Positions 8,890 through 20,575 are shown, counted from the first letter of the stretch. The stretch: 64,000 bases of DNA from Rhynchopus sp. YZ270_cl-10 (GCA_964035575.1 OZ037924.1:744001-808000), one strand, 5' to 3'. A program made the numbers and translations. Notes: generated from the letters alone by a model not told the origin.

Positions 8890-11409
8890 ATGGAGAGTCC
8901 GTTCCAGCCCTTTCTTGACACGTGTTCACCTCCTGCGCCGTTGGAGGATGCGTTTGCAAGATGTGGGGGCAGTGCGGGTATCCAGCTTCCACAGTGCATA
9001 TTGGGACACCGTATTCAGAAGGTCCTGCGATGTGGGGATGCGTCTGGCACGTCGTGCGAGAAGACGGCCGACTCGTTGTCTCTCCTCGTCGAAAAGGCTG
9101 GTGTGTCGTACGTCATGAAGCTTCTCCCTGCAGGGTCGCGCACGATAGGTAGTTTGTCCTTTCTCTTAAACCTCCGCCGCTTGCATCTCTGTCCGTTGAC
9201 GGATCTTTGGGTGAAGGATGGTATTATCATATGTACTCGTAAATTCTATCCTGAAGTGCCTACAGCATTGACGGTGGAAAGGATTGCAGAGCGTGTTGAA
9301 GCGGTGCTTGCGTTGACGAGCAGCCTTGGGGGGGTGTTGAATGGGAACATCAACACCGCGCCTTCGAATATAATGGAGGAGAACGGTACTGTGGTGTTGG
9401 TGGATTGGTTTGTGCCTTACCTTTCCGCGCAGCAGGCGACATTCAGGGACCGGGAGAGGTTGTGCGAATGGCTGTTCGATGCGTTGCGGGGCACGCAGTA
9501 TCCTTTGGATGTGCAGTTCCCTCCGCCACCTCCCGCGCCTTTGGGTGAGGTGGGGAGTAATTTGGGGGATTTGACGCAGGGTAGTCTTGAGAACGGAAGT
9601 CCGCAAGAGGATGGTGTTGCCTCGCATCCCGCTGCCTTTGCTGACTTTGCATCCCGCCTTATGCACACAACAGAAGACCTCGTACGGCATGAATGGCTCC
9701 TCTCGGCAAGAGAGACTTCCGCATCCCCTTTCTCCCGCCTCGCTGCGATGCGTAAAATATGTGTTGCGCCCCACAACTTCGTCTCCACCAACACCGAGAA
9801 AGAACGGCTCATCCTCAATGCACTTCTCCCTCACGTTTACAATGGGATTCCCACTGACAAATATGCGTCGGGGGCTTGCTTCAAACGGCTCAACGGATTT
9901 GCAAAGGAACACCGAAATGGTGCGATCACACACGACACATTGGCCTCCCTTGGGAAGAAGTTTCGGGATAACATTGTCCCTCCACTGCAAATGGCAGAGC
10001 CTGAGAAGGTGGAGGCTGTGTGGTACTGTAGCGAAGGGGACAGAAATGAAGACGCCTGCTGCAGCATTATGAATCTTTCTGCATACTCTGGGGTGCGTGA
10101 TGGGACGCAGGACTATGCGTGTGGTGTGTTTGATGGGCATGGGGGTGCGGAGGCGTCGCAGTACTCAAATCATCAGTTGTTGCCGGAAATTCGGAATTCT
10201 CCGTATTATGCAAGTGATATGGAGAAGGCGTGCATTTCTGCCTTCGAAACCGTCAACCGCAACTTCATCCACACCGCAGAAAGCCTCGGTGTTGACAGCG
10301 GTACCACAGCAACCGTCGTCATCATCCGTGACGGCACCCTCCACTGCGCTTCGGTGGGCGACTCATCCGCCGTGCTCTGTCGTGGCACCACTGCGATCAG
10401 GCTCTCCAAAGAACACCGTGCCTCAGACCCCACAGAACGATCTCTTGTCGAATCCCGTGGTGGCTGCGTCATGAAGGTTATGGGCACTGACCGAGTGGAA
10501 GGGCGCCTCTGCGTGACCCGTGCAGTAGGTGACCCAAGTGTCGCCAAGGTGATCTCCTGCCTGCCGTGCTACAACTCTGAAGTGCTGCAAGCTGAGGACG
10601 AATTTGTGATCGTCGCGTCTGACGGGCTGTGGGACGTCATGACCCCAGAGGAGGTGGTGGAGAATGTGTTGCAGTGCAAGGCTGAGATCGATGGCTGTGC
10701 ATCCATGGCATCACCCAGTGCGCAGGTGCCCTTCGCAAAGAGCACGGTCTTCGAGGAGCCAGAAGGAGAACTGCTTTCTCCCATCTCAGCCGACAGTCCG
10801 CGCAGCGAAGGCGTCGGTGGGGGTGGTGGCGACTTCCACTTCGGCTCGCACGGCACACTGGCGACGGTTGCAGCCCCAAAAGACTGTGTGGTACCCCTCC
10901 GCGAGCGGTCCAAAGTCTCTGCCCTAGAAGAACGCCAGCTGCTCAGCCCGTACGGGAAATGCCTTCAAGCCTGGTGCAGTGGCTATGAGTTTGACACACC
11001 GAAGAGCACCAGCAGTGTCGGGTCTTTGTATGTTAACTTATTTTTTTAAACCCTGTCACGGTTTTTGCCAGGATGTGGGGGCGTTTTCTCCCCACTTCCC
11101 CAGGGGAAAAAAATCTGCCCGATTTTTGCCCACCCGATTTCCCGTTTCCCGATTTTGAAATTTGGCAGTTTCAATCCTCTTGTAACGGCATCCTAGCGGT
11201 TTCGAGAAAGTTTTTCACAGGGGTGGTTAAAATGTTTGTTTTGCAGGTTGCGGCGAAAAAGCAAAAGCAAGCAGCGGTCTGCAAGCATCGACAGCACAGA
11301 CCAGTACGAAGACTACCAGGTGATAGCTGAGGCTCTTGCGGCTGAGGCCAGTGAACGTCTGTCCACGGACGACTGTACGATCTGCATCGCCTTCCTTAAA
11401 CAGGGGTGA
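8890..11409 (+). CDS. Pseudokinase-PP2C phosphatase fusion
   Basis: There are two exons, 8890-11027 and 11247-11409, giving 766 residues. The 219-bp intron has GTATGT and TTGCAG. Splicing adds the terminal PP2C strand with DDCTICI in frame, which strongly supports it. Residues about 370-760 form a metal-dependent serine/threonine phosphatase: RNEDACC, DGHGG (D415), GTTATV, SVGDSSAVL, VTRAVGD, ASDGLWD (D578) and the final DD are all present, so activity is expected. An insert of about 130 residues precedes the last strand. Residues about 50-215 resemble a decayed protein kinase: VMKLL with K77, then NINTAPSNIM in place of the catalytic loop and VDWF in place of DFG. Catalytic His and Asp are absent, so this half is probably a regulatory pseudokinase. 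It likely acts in cytosolic signalling; no signal peptide is seen. Confidence 0.9.
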
Positions 11410-11519
11410 AGGGACAATCTGTGTGTTTGTTTTTTTTTATTAGTTTTCTTTTTCCCCCACCTGAAGACGAAGAGACAACGTTGGAAAAGATCCATCCTGT
11501 AGTTACAACATTATCTTAT

Positions 11520-11669
11520 CATACAATGCAACGAGGCCGAATCGGCCTCGCGAAGGTCGGCTCAGGCGTGGCTGAGACGTTTGTAAGTATTAGTACGCCT
11601 CAGCCACGCCTCAGATAGATTTGCCAAGACATCTACTTTCAGGCGTAGTCGGCCTCGTTGCATTGTATG
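11520..11669. mobile_element. 150-bp palindromic MITE
   Basis: A perfect 21-bp inverted repeat (CATACAATGCAACGAGGCCGA and its complement) bounds the unit. A second inner inverted repeat is built on AGGCGTGGCTGAG. The whole could fold on itself. No clear target duplication is visible. Confidence 0.75.
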
Positions 11670-11686
11670 TCTTCTTCTTTTTTTTA

Positions 11687-11752
11687 GGTACACTGTCGCG
11701 AGAGGGCTTTGTATTTCAAGGCAACTTTACACCTTCTGTTTGTTTGCCGCAG
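11687..11752 (+). promoter_or_regulatory. Hairpin module C2 with acceptor
   Basis: GTACACTGTC, loop GCGAGAG, GGCTTTGTATTTC, then GGCAACTTT, a pyrimidine tract and GCCGCAG ending at 11752. The outer TACA/TGTA and inner GTC/GGC pairs are kept. Confidence 0.55.
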
Positions 11753-12087
11753 GATATACCGATTTTATCACACACTTTTTCACACCGTGAAAAGGTGTGA
11801 ATAGAAGTGAAAAAATAGGAAAAAAATGAGAAAGTGTGCGTGTTTCACCTCAAAATTAGGCGACTATGCAAGTGGGACTTATACGCACATGGCCGACTTT
11901 TCTCCCCCTTCGTGTTCATTATGGTCTATGGCGGCACTTCAATGAACGCAGTATGGCAGTGGAGAGGTGCAACTCCATCGTTCCAATACAAACCCTTCTT
12001 TCCCTCCCGTTTCCCGGAGGGGTATGCAGGACTATTCTGTATTGTCCTCAGGGAGGTAAACGTCCCTGCCTAAATGCAAGTTAAAAC
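11753..12087. other. Spacer without recognised features
   Basis: AT-rich sequence with a CACACTTTTTCACACCGTGAAAAGGTG inverted word near 11770 (broken across two arms). No gene is seen. Confidence 0.4.
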
Positions 12088-12731
12088 CAGGGAAATAGCT
12101 TGGGTACTTTTGCTGGTTTCAAAACCAGAACGAGCTGGTTTACTGGTTTGGGGGAAAATAAAAAAAAAAAGTGGGATTCGGGATTCAGTTTTTCGTCGCC
12201 CCCTCGCACCACTTTCCCACTCACAGAAGAAAGCCTCACACGTAAGCGAACCCCTAAAAAGGGTTCATTGAGTGACTCTGTGGTGTAAAAAGCTGCATGT
12301 TTTGGACAAAACCCTATTTTTTTTCGCCTGCGGCGCCACTTTATATTATTTTTTTGCTCCGCAAAAAAATAGAGTTCACAATGTCTTCGGGGGCCCCCTT
12401 GCATTTTGCAAGCCACAAATGCAACTTGACCAAAGCTGCAAAAAGTTGACCGTTTTTTTCAAACTGACCACCGTTGCAACAGCCCCTGCTTCTGGAAGAC
12501 GTATTGACTTTGTACGGTTAGTGGAACGTAAGGTGCAAGACCAAGCTCCGTTAACACAGGATTATATTACATTTTCTTTGTCTCGCAAAATTTACCCTTG
12601 CCTCTCCACTCTGTGGTTGGCAGGGAGGCGCGCGCGAAGCGCGCGACGACCGCTTTCAACCGGGGAAAATTTTTTGCTAAACCAGCAAACCAGCAACATT
12701 TGAAAAGTGCACCTTTCAAGCTACTACCCTG
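12088..12731. mobile_element. hAT-like non-autonomous element
   Basis: The ends match as CAGGGWARTAGCTTG inverted repeats. An 8-bp GTTAAAAC lies directly before the left end and again four bases after the right end (TTAA intervenes). The interior carries the dispersed block also seen at 20940-22015 and 38090-38440: the GCCTGCGGCGCC box, GTTGCAACAGCCCCTGCTTC, and the GCGCGCGAAGCGCGCG hairpin at 12629-12645. No transposase is present. Confidence 0.6.
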
Positions 12732-12760
12732 TTAAGTTAAAACTCTTCAAAAAAAAAAAA

Positions 12761-13597
12761 CACGGGTCGGGAAAGATCTTTTTTTTTTTTTTTTTTTTCG
12801 AGAAAAAAAATCCTCTTCTCCCCAGGGCGTTCGCCCCGGGGCGAAAAATATTTTTTTTCGTTAAAAAAATCTTTTCCTGAAAAAATGACATTTTATTTCG
12901 CCCCAGGGCTTCGCCCCACCGGGGCGAAACCCTGTATAAATAAATAAATAAATAAAAAAAGGGGGAAAAAAAAAAAAAAAGAGAGAGAGAGATTTCTCCC
13001 CACCACCCTGTAGACCCCCCCGGAGGGGGGGTCGTAGAGGGGTGTCCACTGTACTCAAAATCATCCGCAAACCCGCCTGCCGTGAGAGGAAGTTTCCCCA
13101 GCACTCCCGCTCGCTCCTCAATCCTGCAGTCTGCTGAAGGTGTACCGTACCCCCTGTTATAGAAGGTGTCACTGCTCGTGTCAACTCTACTTTCAACGGC
13201 AGAGAGTTGAAAATAATCAAAATAAGGATGAAGTCTCATATGACAGATGCCTCTCTTGTACATCTGTTTGATTAAACAACACAAAGAGACCCTCAGTGAG
13301 GGGGGATTGATGAAATTCTCCATCGTTTTGCTGGTTTTAGTATCAGGAAAGTTCAGCTGTAATATCACTTGTGCTGGGGAAGGGATCACGCGCAAATCGC
13401 AAATTTTTTTTGACCATTCAGTACCAGGGATTCACCCCACGAACTAACTTCTCTCCGGCGGGAAAATTTTTTTTGACCTATTTTAAGCACTAGTAAAAAA
13501 ACGAAAATTTCGGGGTTTTTGGCATTTCGCCACGATCAGGAAAAAACGATGGCGATAGCGAACGCCCTGCTTCTCCCGAAAAAAAAAAAAAAAAAAA
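12761..13597. mobile_element. CACGG-type MITE, partial copy interrupted by a hAT-like MITE
   Basis: The left end CACGGGTCGGGAAAGATC and about 60 further bases match the intact copy at 13598-14110. The copy is split by the element at 12823-13569 and resumes with the duplicated CTTCTCCC and a run of A. A second, complete copy then follows directly. Confidence 0.75.
12823..13569. mobile_element. hAT-like MITE with 8-bp duplication
   Basis: Perfect 12-bp inverted ends CAGGGCGTTCGC are flanked by the 8-bp duplication CTTCTCCC (12815-12822 and 13570-13577). CAG termini and 8-bp duplications are the hAT hallmark. The undisrupted site is visible in the intact MITE copy at 13598-14110. Inside are further GGGGCGAA palindromes, a TAAA microsatellite and GA repeats, but no transposase. 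Confidence 0.85.
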
Positions 13598-14110
13598 CAC
13601 GGGTCGGGAAAGATCTTTTTTTTTTTTTTTTTTTTCGAGAAAAAAAATCCTCTTCTCCCGAAAAAAAAAAAAAAAAAAAGATTTTTGGGAGAAAAAAAAA
13701 AAGAGAAAAGATTTGAAAATCCTGGGAAAATCCTGAAAAAATCCTGAAAAATCCTGGAAAAATCCATGAAATTTCATGAAAAATCTCGAGATCTTGAGAA
13801 ATCTTTGAAAAAAAAAAAAAAGATTTTCAAAATCTTTTTTTTTTTTTCCCCCAAAAAGATTTTTCAAAATCCCAAAAATCTTTTTTATCTTTTTTTTGAG
13901 AAAAAAAAGATTTTCAAGATCTTTTTCATCTTTTTTTCTCTTTTTTTCCTTTTTTTTCCTTTTTTTTCCTTTTTTTTTCAGGATTTTTCAAAGATCTCAA
14001 AGATCTCGAGAGATCCTGAAAAAAAAAGACAAAAATCCTGAAAATCTTGATTTTTTATTTTTTTCTCCCGAGATTCTCGAAAAAAGACAAAAGATCTTTC
14101 CTGACCCGTG
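13598..14110. mobile_element. CACGG-type palindromic MITE, intact reference copy
   Basis: The 513-bp element has inverted ends CACGGGTC(G)GGAAAGATCT. The interior is built from A- and T-runs and repeated AAATCCTG and GATCTCGAGA words that make it largely self-complementary. It sits in an A-run, so the target duplication cannot be read. It is the reference for the nested copy at 25220-29356. Confidence 0.8.
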
Positions 14111-14431
14111 AAAAAAAAAAAAAAAAAAAAAAAAAAGTCCTCCTGTCTTTCTACCTCGGCCAAAAAATAAAATTCTTGTGTGTCAATGGGCTGTAAAACA
14201 TTGACACAACCTGATGGCGAGTCGCCACAGCTTTCTTGGCTCCCTCGGTTTGTCCTTAAGCGGGGTCACAACCAAGTTTATTTTGATCAGTTGATCAGTG
14301 TGTTTGCATTATTTTTTTTTTTTTTTGAATACCTTCCATACTTGTAGCTAACTAGCCGTGGTACGTGGCGATTTTGTTTCCCAAAAGAAAGAAAAAAATC
14401 GGCCGGAAAGAAATTTTTTTTACCCAGGGAA
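14111..14431. other. Spacer after MITE
   Basis: A-run, then ordinary sequence with TTGATCAGTTGATCAG near 14284. No gene is seen. Confidence 0.4.
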
Positions 14432-14612
14432 AAAATTTTCCCCCAGGAAATAAATTTCCCTCAGGCACTAAATTTGCCTCAGGAAATAAATTTCCCCTCG
14501 GGAAATAAATTTGCCCCAGGAAATAAATTTCCCTCAGGCAATAAATTTCCCTCAGGAAATAAATTTGCCCCAGGAAATAAATTTGCCTCAGGCAATAAAT
14601 TTCCTTCCAGGA
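14432..14612. repeat. Degenerate 18-20 bp tandem repeat
   Basis: About ten units of AGGAAATAAATTTCCCTC with GCAATAAATTTGCCC variants. Each unit is close to palindromic around AAATTT. Open frames across it are a by-product. Confidence 0.85.
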
Positions 14613-15129
14613 TATGCACCTGGGGAACTGGGTTGCATCCTGTATCTTAAATTTTTTTGCCTGCGGCGCCATTTTTTCATTTTTTGCTCCGCAAAAAAGG
14701 GTTCGTTGAGTGACTCTGGTGACAGGGATTACGCTCCACGTGTGGAACGTATGGAAATCCATACGTGAATTGTTTTGAAAAGGTGGAATCCATACGTGTC
14801 CATACGTGGTAATTTGGGTTTTGGATTGAGGCTGGGGTGGGGTTAGGTGAGGAGTGGGGGCTCCGCCCACCTCTCACCTAACCCCCACAGAATTCTATTT
14901 TTAGAAGACAATTTTCTTCTATTTTACCGGAAAAGGAAGATGCACTGCGGCGCGAGCTTTCAACCCACCCTTCCCGCGACATAGTAGGCAATTTTAAGCG
15001 CAATTTTTAGAAATGTTGCGTACCGTGGCTTCGCTAGAAACTTTCGTTTTAGCAAAATATGGAAGTAAAATTTACGGAACTGGACGATAGTTACCAACAA
15101 AAGTGCCATTTTATGTCAACATTTTAAAG

Positions 15130-15335
15130 AAATGTTGCGTGCCGTGGCTTCGCCAGAACCTTTGGGAAGCAATGAGGAGTGAGAAAGAAGGATAAGGGCA
15201 AAGAAAAAAGTAGCGTACCATGCGCCTGCGGCGCAAGCTTGCATTACATCCTTTCCATGACATAGTTTGGCTGTAAAAAAAGGTGCAATTGTAAGCGCAT
15301 TTTTTAGAAATGTTGCGTACCGTGGCTTCGCCACG
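15130..15335 (-). repeat. Short interspersed repeat R1, one full and one partial copy
   Basis: On the reverse strand are GTTGCGTACCGTGGCTTCGC (15133), GTAGCGTACCATGCGCCTGC (15210), the CATAGTTTGGCTG box and a second GTTGCGTACCGTGGCTTCGC (15312). A further incomplete copy lies at 14950-15035. Confidence 0.75.
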
Positions 15336-15599
15336 AGTTTAACACTGAAAAGATGGGGAATATGCTTGAACGCGCTGTTGCCCTGTTTCTCAGCAACAAG
15401 CGTCACAGATTCAAGAGAAAACGGAGGTGTTCCTGCTGATGGCGGAGGAGTTGGAAAACGTCGCTCCCCCCGTATTTGTTTCCGGAATTGAGCTTCTGAG
15501 GACCTTTTTCGCGCGAAGCGCGGAAAAATTTTTTTTGCCAAAAAGAAAGAAATTGGGCGTGGAATTCTAAAATTTTTCGGGAAAAACGGCATATTTAGC

Positions 15600-16120
15600 G
15601 ATAAGTATGATACCTTCTATTCAGTAGAAAGTATATGAAATAATTTAGTTAGGCCAAGGGTGTTAACTAAGCCTTTTTCACACCTGTTAGTCGCAGGGCA
15701 TTTATGCTTTCATTCGGATGGCTGGCATCGTGGGTCAGTCGGAGGTGCATCAATGACTACCAGTTTCTTTATTTCTTTATTTCTTTTTTTTATAAATTAG
15801 ACAGTACATGAAGAGACCACCCACCCCCTTTTCGCGAAGAATGGGCTCGTCTACTTCATGATCTGGGAAAATAGTGTGGTCATATTTTGTGAGCTTTCTT
15901 TAAACTGTTGTTCCTTATTGTTGACAAGGTGGCTAATGTACAGGTTGTGCATCTGCTACAATATTACCGTAGTCGTAAAAATGGAACGCAAAAAACCCTA
16001 TGGTTTTTGTTTGTTTGTTTTTCTAAACAAGACAAGACCTCAGGCGCAAGACTTTTTGTGAAGACTAACCTTGGTGCAGGTATACCCCAGCAAGCATCAT
16101 TATGGCTATGTACCACAAAA
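15600..16120. other. Spacer without recognised genes
   Basis: AT-rich. A stretch near 15710-15770 (CGGATGGCTGGCATCG, TGGGTCAGTC) has a related copy at 20098-20146, so it is at least partly repeat-derived. Confidence 0.4.
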
Positions 16121-16160
16121 GTACACTGTCATGAGAGGGCTTTGTCACCATTGAAAAATC
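16121..16160 (+). promoter_or_regulatory. Hairpin module C3, decayed
   Basis: GTACACTGTC, loop ATGAGAG and GGCTTTGTC remain; the outer helix is weakened. It is followed by a pyrimidine-rich stretch. Confidence 0.35.
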
Positions 16161-16494
16161 CAAATTTATTCTGGTCTTTCTGTCTTGCGCCTGAGTTCGC
16201 TCGTTCAAGAGTAAACTGGATGACATTTTTTTTTTTTTTCGAGTTGAAATTAACTGAGAGTGGTTGACATCATCTCGCTGTTTTCTTCAACTTCACGTTA
16301 TTCCGAGGGCCAAGATTCAGACACCAGCCTTGCTTTTCACTTTGGGAATGACTACGTGCTTGATAGAGTTACCATGAGCGGGCGCGCACCTGTTGAATTG
16401 TTTCTCTCATTTTTTTTTTTTAATTTTTTTTTTTCGCCGAGCGGTTGTGAACCGCCTCCGTTCTCTTACGGTACGGACCACATGGACCACCCTT

Positions 16495-16572
16495 TGCATG
16501 TGCTCGACTGAGATGCGTTTTAGCACGTTTCAACTGCTCTTTCTTTCTTGTCTTTTTATCCCTCCCATTCAG
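16495..16572 (+). promoter_or_regulatory. Hairpin module D1 with acceptor
   Basis: ATGTGCT pairs with AGCACGT (one wobble). TTTCAAC, a strong pyrimidine tract and CATTCAG ending at 16572 follow. The same GCTCGACTGAGA and GTTTTAGCACGTTTC words recur at 63043-63075. Confidence 0.5.
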
Positions 16573-17080
16573 CTCTTCTCACGAATCTGCAAAACAACTC
16601 CCCCCCTTTTAAAGTATCATGCTTCATTATTTTCTTTAAATATTGCGTCTCCCGTTTGAGCAGTTTTCCTGTGTACCCCAGTCTTGTGTAGAGGGCGTGC
16701 GTCTTATGTGTGGTTCCTGTGAGGAGTCATTCGTGACCCTACCGTGGACTGGTGATTGGATTGTGTTACTATGGTGTAAAAAGCTGCATTTTTTTTACAC
16801 TGTCCCCCATCTTTTTTCCACCTGCGACGCAAACGAAAATGAAGCTGTTGTGGCCCGTGAAAAAGTTGGTACTTTTAGGCATTTTTTCTTTTGGAAATTG
16901 GTACTTTTTGACGGGCCATATACCGCAATCGTAAAAATTCTGGGGCGTAAAAATGTCCCAAGTTTCAGATTTTCCCCCAATTGTCCCAGTTTTGTTACGT
17001 CCCAGAATTGTTCGGGCGGTTTTCCGGGTACTTGTCAATTTTTTGGGGGTGTGGGTGGTGGGGTGCGGCTGGTATCACCC

Positions 17081-17275
17081 CCCGGTATCACATATGATAC
17101 TGATTTCCATGGATACACATGAAAAGGAGTTCCGTGCTATTCACAGAACTCGATAGGCGATTGAGCTTATCTAACAACAACCAAAACAAAAGAAAGTACA
17201 AAGAAGAGAATAAAAAATGCAGGAAAAATAGACAAAGAGAAAAACAAAGAGATTTTGACAAAGTGAACAATAAAA
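17081..17275 (+). repeat. 195-bp dispersed repeat, copy 1
   Basis: Starts CCCGGTATCACATATGATAC and ends near AACAATAAAA. It is identical by eye to 20576-20770; a diverged third copy spans 48200-49282 with an insertion. No coding signal. Confidence 0.95.
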
Positions 17276-17703
17276 GTTGAATGAGGGCTTTTCAACTTTC
17301 ACTCCACATGTATTTTCTCTCTCTACATCATGCGGTATTTCTTCGTTGCGATCTCTTCGTCGCGCAAAAGCCGAAGTGTATTCTAAAGAAGAAAAAATAC
17401 ATGTGGCGCTACGCACAGATCCACCTTCGTTGAGTTGAAGATCAGTTGACTTCTGTGACTTCTCAATTGCTTAAACTCAGTGCAAAAAAAAAAGGGAGGC
17501 AAAGTCTACAGTTACGCCCTGCCCTGTAAAAGAGCAGCGATTTTTTTTGTCACAATGTTTGACAGAAAATGTATTTGCGGCCAGTGGCTGTAGGCTGTGT
17601 CCTCTGTTTGTACCAGATGCAATGATCCGTACATTTCCCCCCCTCCCTCACTGCAGAGGTTTTTGAAATAATATGTGAAACAAAAGGAAATTTATTTCTT
17701 TAA

Positions 17704-19503
17704 CCCTATACGCCCCAAGAGCCACTTTAATGGCTTTCGAAATGACGCCATGCTGTTAGACAGGTTCAACTCATTTTTGTAAAAACATTTTTTTTATGTG
17801 GAAAGAATTTGCACCGATCTTTCAAAAGAAGCAAGAGTCGAAAACTTTTATGCATCTGGTATTACTTTCGGTGCTGGGGGCTGGGGTGCTACTTTCACCA
17901 AAAGTGACGATTTTTCACCCACACCCCTAATATGTACCTTTCACGATACCCAATGCCGCCAAGCCCTTAGTCGGCTTCTACCCATTTTCGTGAACACAAT
18001 TTTTTATATATTTCGAAAGATTTTTCGCCGATCTTTCAAAAGAAGCAAGAATCGAAAACTTTTATGCATCGGATATTACTTTCGATGCTGGGGGGAGGCG
18101 GGGTGGGGGTGTGAGCACCCCTGTGACCCCCCCATATTCTAAAATCTGTAATACAACGTGCTCTGACATAGGTTCTACTCATTTTCGTAAAAACACTTTT
18201 TTTATGTGGAAAGAATTTGCACCGATCTTTCAAAAGAAGCAAAAATCGAAAACTTTTATGCATCTGATATTACTTTCGATGCTGGGGGAAGTAGTACCAC
18301 TTTTCACGGCCCTTTGGACGGGCACCCCCTATTCTGGTTCCTCAACGGCACCCCATGCTCTGTATGAGGTTCTACTCGTTTTCGTTAAAATATTTTTATA
18401 TATTTCAAAGATTTTGACACGAATCTTTCAAAAGAAACAAGAATCGAAAACTTTTACGCATCTGATTGCACTTTGGATCTGTGGACCGCTACCCACCCAA
18501 GAGGCACCCCTTCGACCCGAAGGACATGGTTATGGCTAAGGGTCATCATGATTTGATAATGGTTCTGCTTGTTTTCGTAAAAATCCTTTGGTTTATAGGG
18601 AAACTATTTGACTCAAATCTTTTAAAATAAGCAAAAATCGAAAACCTTTGTGCATCTGTTTGCCATTTGGATGCTGGGGCGAGTTGCCACCAAAACCACA
18701 AAAACACCCCACACACACGACCTAGGCAGAGCACACAGTAAGCCGAATGTTCACTGTTTTTTCGTATTTCGGGGTGCTTTTTTCATGGATTTTCGACCCA
18801 TTCTGGGGGCTTTCGACCTCAGGAGATGCCCAAATTGTAAAAAATCGCCCATTTTTTATTATATAACAATTTTTTGTGAACGGAAATGATGAAGACTACA
18901 GAGTATTTCGTTTCGTCTCCCCTTTCCCCCCTTGTGCACTCACCTCATTTCTGTACTTCAGGCAAACGGTTTTTCTTCTTTTGACACACTTTTTGGGTGG
19001 AATAAGAAGAAGAATAAGCGTATTTGACGTGGGTAGCGTACCAACTAAACAAAAGACGACGAGGTGTTCATTATTTCGTTTTTAGCCATGTTTCAGTGTA
19101 AATCGTTAAGGAAACCCGTTTTAGACATGGCTGCTAACAGAGCTGCACTCATATAAGTTGAGTTCTACTAGGACTTTTTGCTCGATTTTTTTTTCTTTGA
19201 AAAGATTTTGTGATCAATCTTTCAAATAACGCCATTTTCGGACAGCAATAATTTACGGGTTTTTCCTCGGCCGGCCGAATTAGCCAAAAACCAAAAAGTG
19301 GATTTTATGCTCACCTCATTTTAGGGATAACATTTTTTTTCGAAAAAAAACTTAAAAAAATGGAATTGAAAGCCGTGTTCAAAATCTTTCAATTGCGGCC
19401 AGGTACGATCAAAAATTTGCATCTGGGGTCCCCTTACCGGTTGGAGAGCCCCAAAAACCAAAACTCAAAAGTGGCTTGAAAAAATGGCTTGGGAGGTATA
19501 GGG
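17704..19503. mobile_element. Non-autonomous piggyBac-type element, 1.8 kb
   Basis: It is flanked by TTAA on both sides (17700-17703, 19504-19507). The ends are inverted: CCCTATACGCCCCAAG on the left, CCCTATACCTCCCAAG read inward from the right. TTAA and CCC-termini are diagnostic of piggyBac. The left part holds five degenerate direct repeats of about 200 bp, each containing GATCTTTCAAAAGAAGCAA (near 17815, 18030, 18225, 18420 and, more diverged, 18615). No transposase remains. The same subterminal words occur in the element at 29533-31154, linking the two. Confidence 0.9.
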
Positions 19504-19881
19504 TTAACTTATTCTAAATCCCCCCACAGCATAGTCACGTTGGTAGTGGCAACCCCCAGCGCTCTCAATAACACCAGCCTTCCGGCCTGGTATTCCTTAT
19601 TATTAGAAACTGTGCAACATAAGCACAGGGCTTTCCCCCTCTCTTAAAATGAAATTCTCTCTTTCGATGCTCCATACACAAGGGGCCTTCGCCTTCCCTC
19701 CGGTTGAGAATTTAATAGAGTGTGTGTTACGATTTTTTATATATTCCCTACGAAGTTTGCTTTAAAGGGAAAATAGTATTACCGGGTACAGTCGCCAATC
19801 ATCCCTCCAACAGGAGAGATTTTTGTGCAATCCACGAAAACAACTTTACCTACCCGATCCTACTTTTTTGTGATTTTGTGC

Positions 19882-19912
<31 letters not shown>

Positions 19913-20266
19913 CGTGATTTTTTGTGAAATGGGATTGTTGGAGGCACCCGGATCTCCCCACCAGGGAAAAAAAAAACAAAAGCAAAGTCCAGAATTTCAT
20001 GTTCTCGATCTCACTTCGGAACAACGCTGATTCTTACAATCGACGCCCTTTTTTATTTTTTAATGTTGTAGGCCGCAAGGTACTTGCAGTACTACCACAT
20101 CCGGATGGCCGGGGCATCGTATGTGGGTCAGTCAGCAACTACAGTTTTTTAAAATGTTTTTTTTAGTTCAATATCACACACTCATCACCGCCTTCCCTAC
20201 TAGACCCCCCACCCTGTTCCGATATTACTATGGACAGAGATATTTTTATTGCCCTTATCAAAAACC

Positions 20267-20298
<32 letters not shown>

Positions 20299-20575
20299 CT
20301 CCTTCTTCTTCTTCTTCCCCCCCAGTGCTCTCAAGATCCTCCACGTAGGGGAGGATATTTCCTCCAGGGGCTTTTTTTTTTTTAAGTAAGAGAAAACCGA
20401 ATGGAGTGGGAACGCTAGTGAGAGCGCAGCGGAAACGATAGTGGGAACGCAACGAGCTTTTTTCATAATGTTTTATTCTTCCCCACAAAATATCACGCGC
20501 AGAGAAACACTCGTTTTTCACACAGCGCGTCCGTTTGTTTGTTTTTCTCAAACGACACCTTTTTTCAAAATTTTT

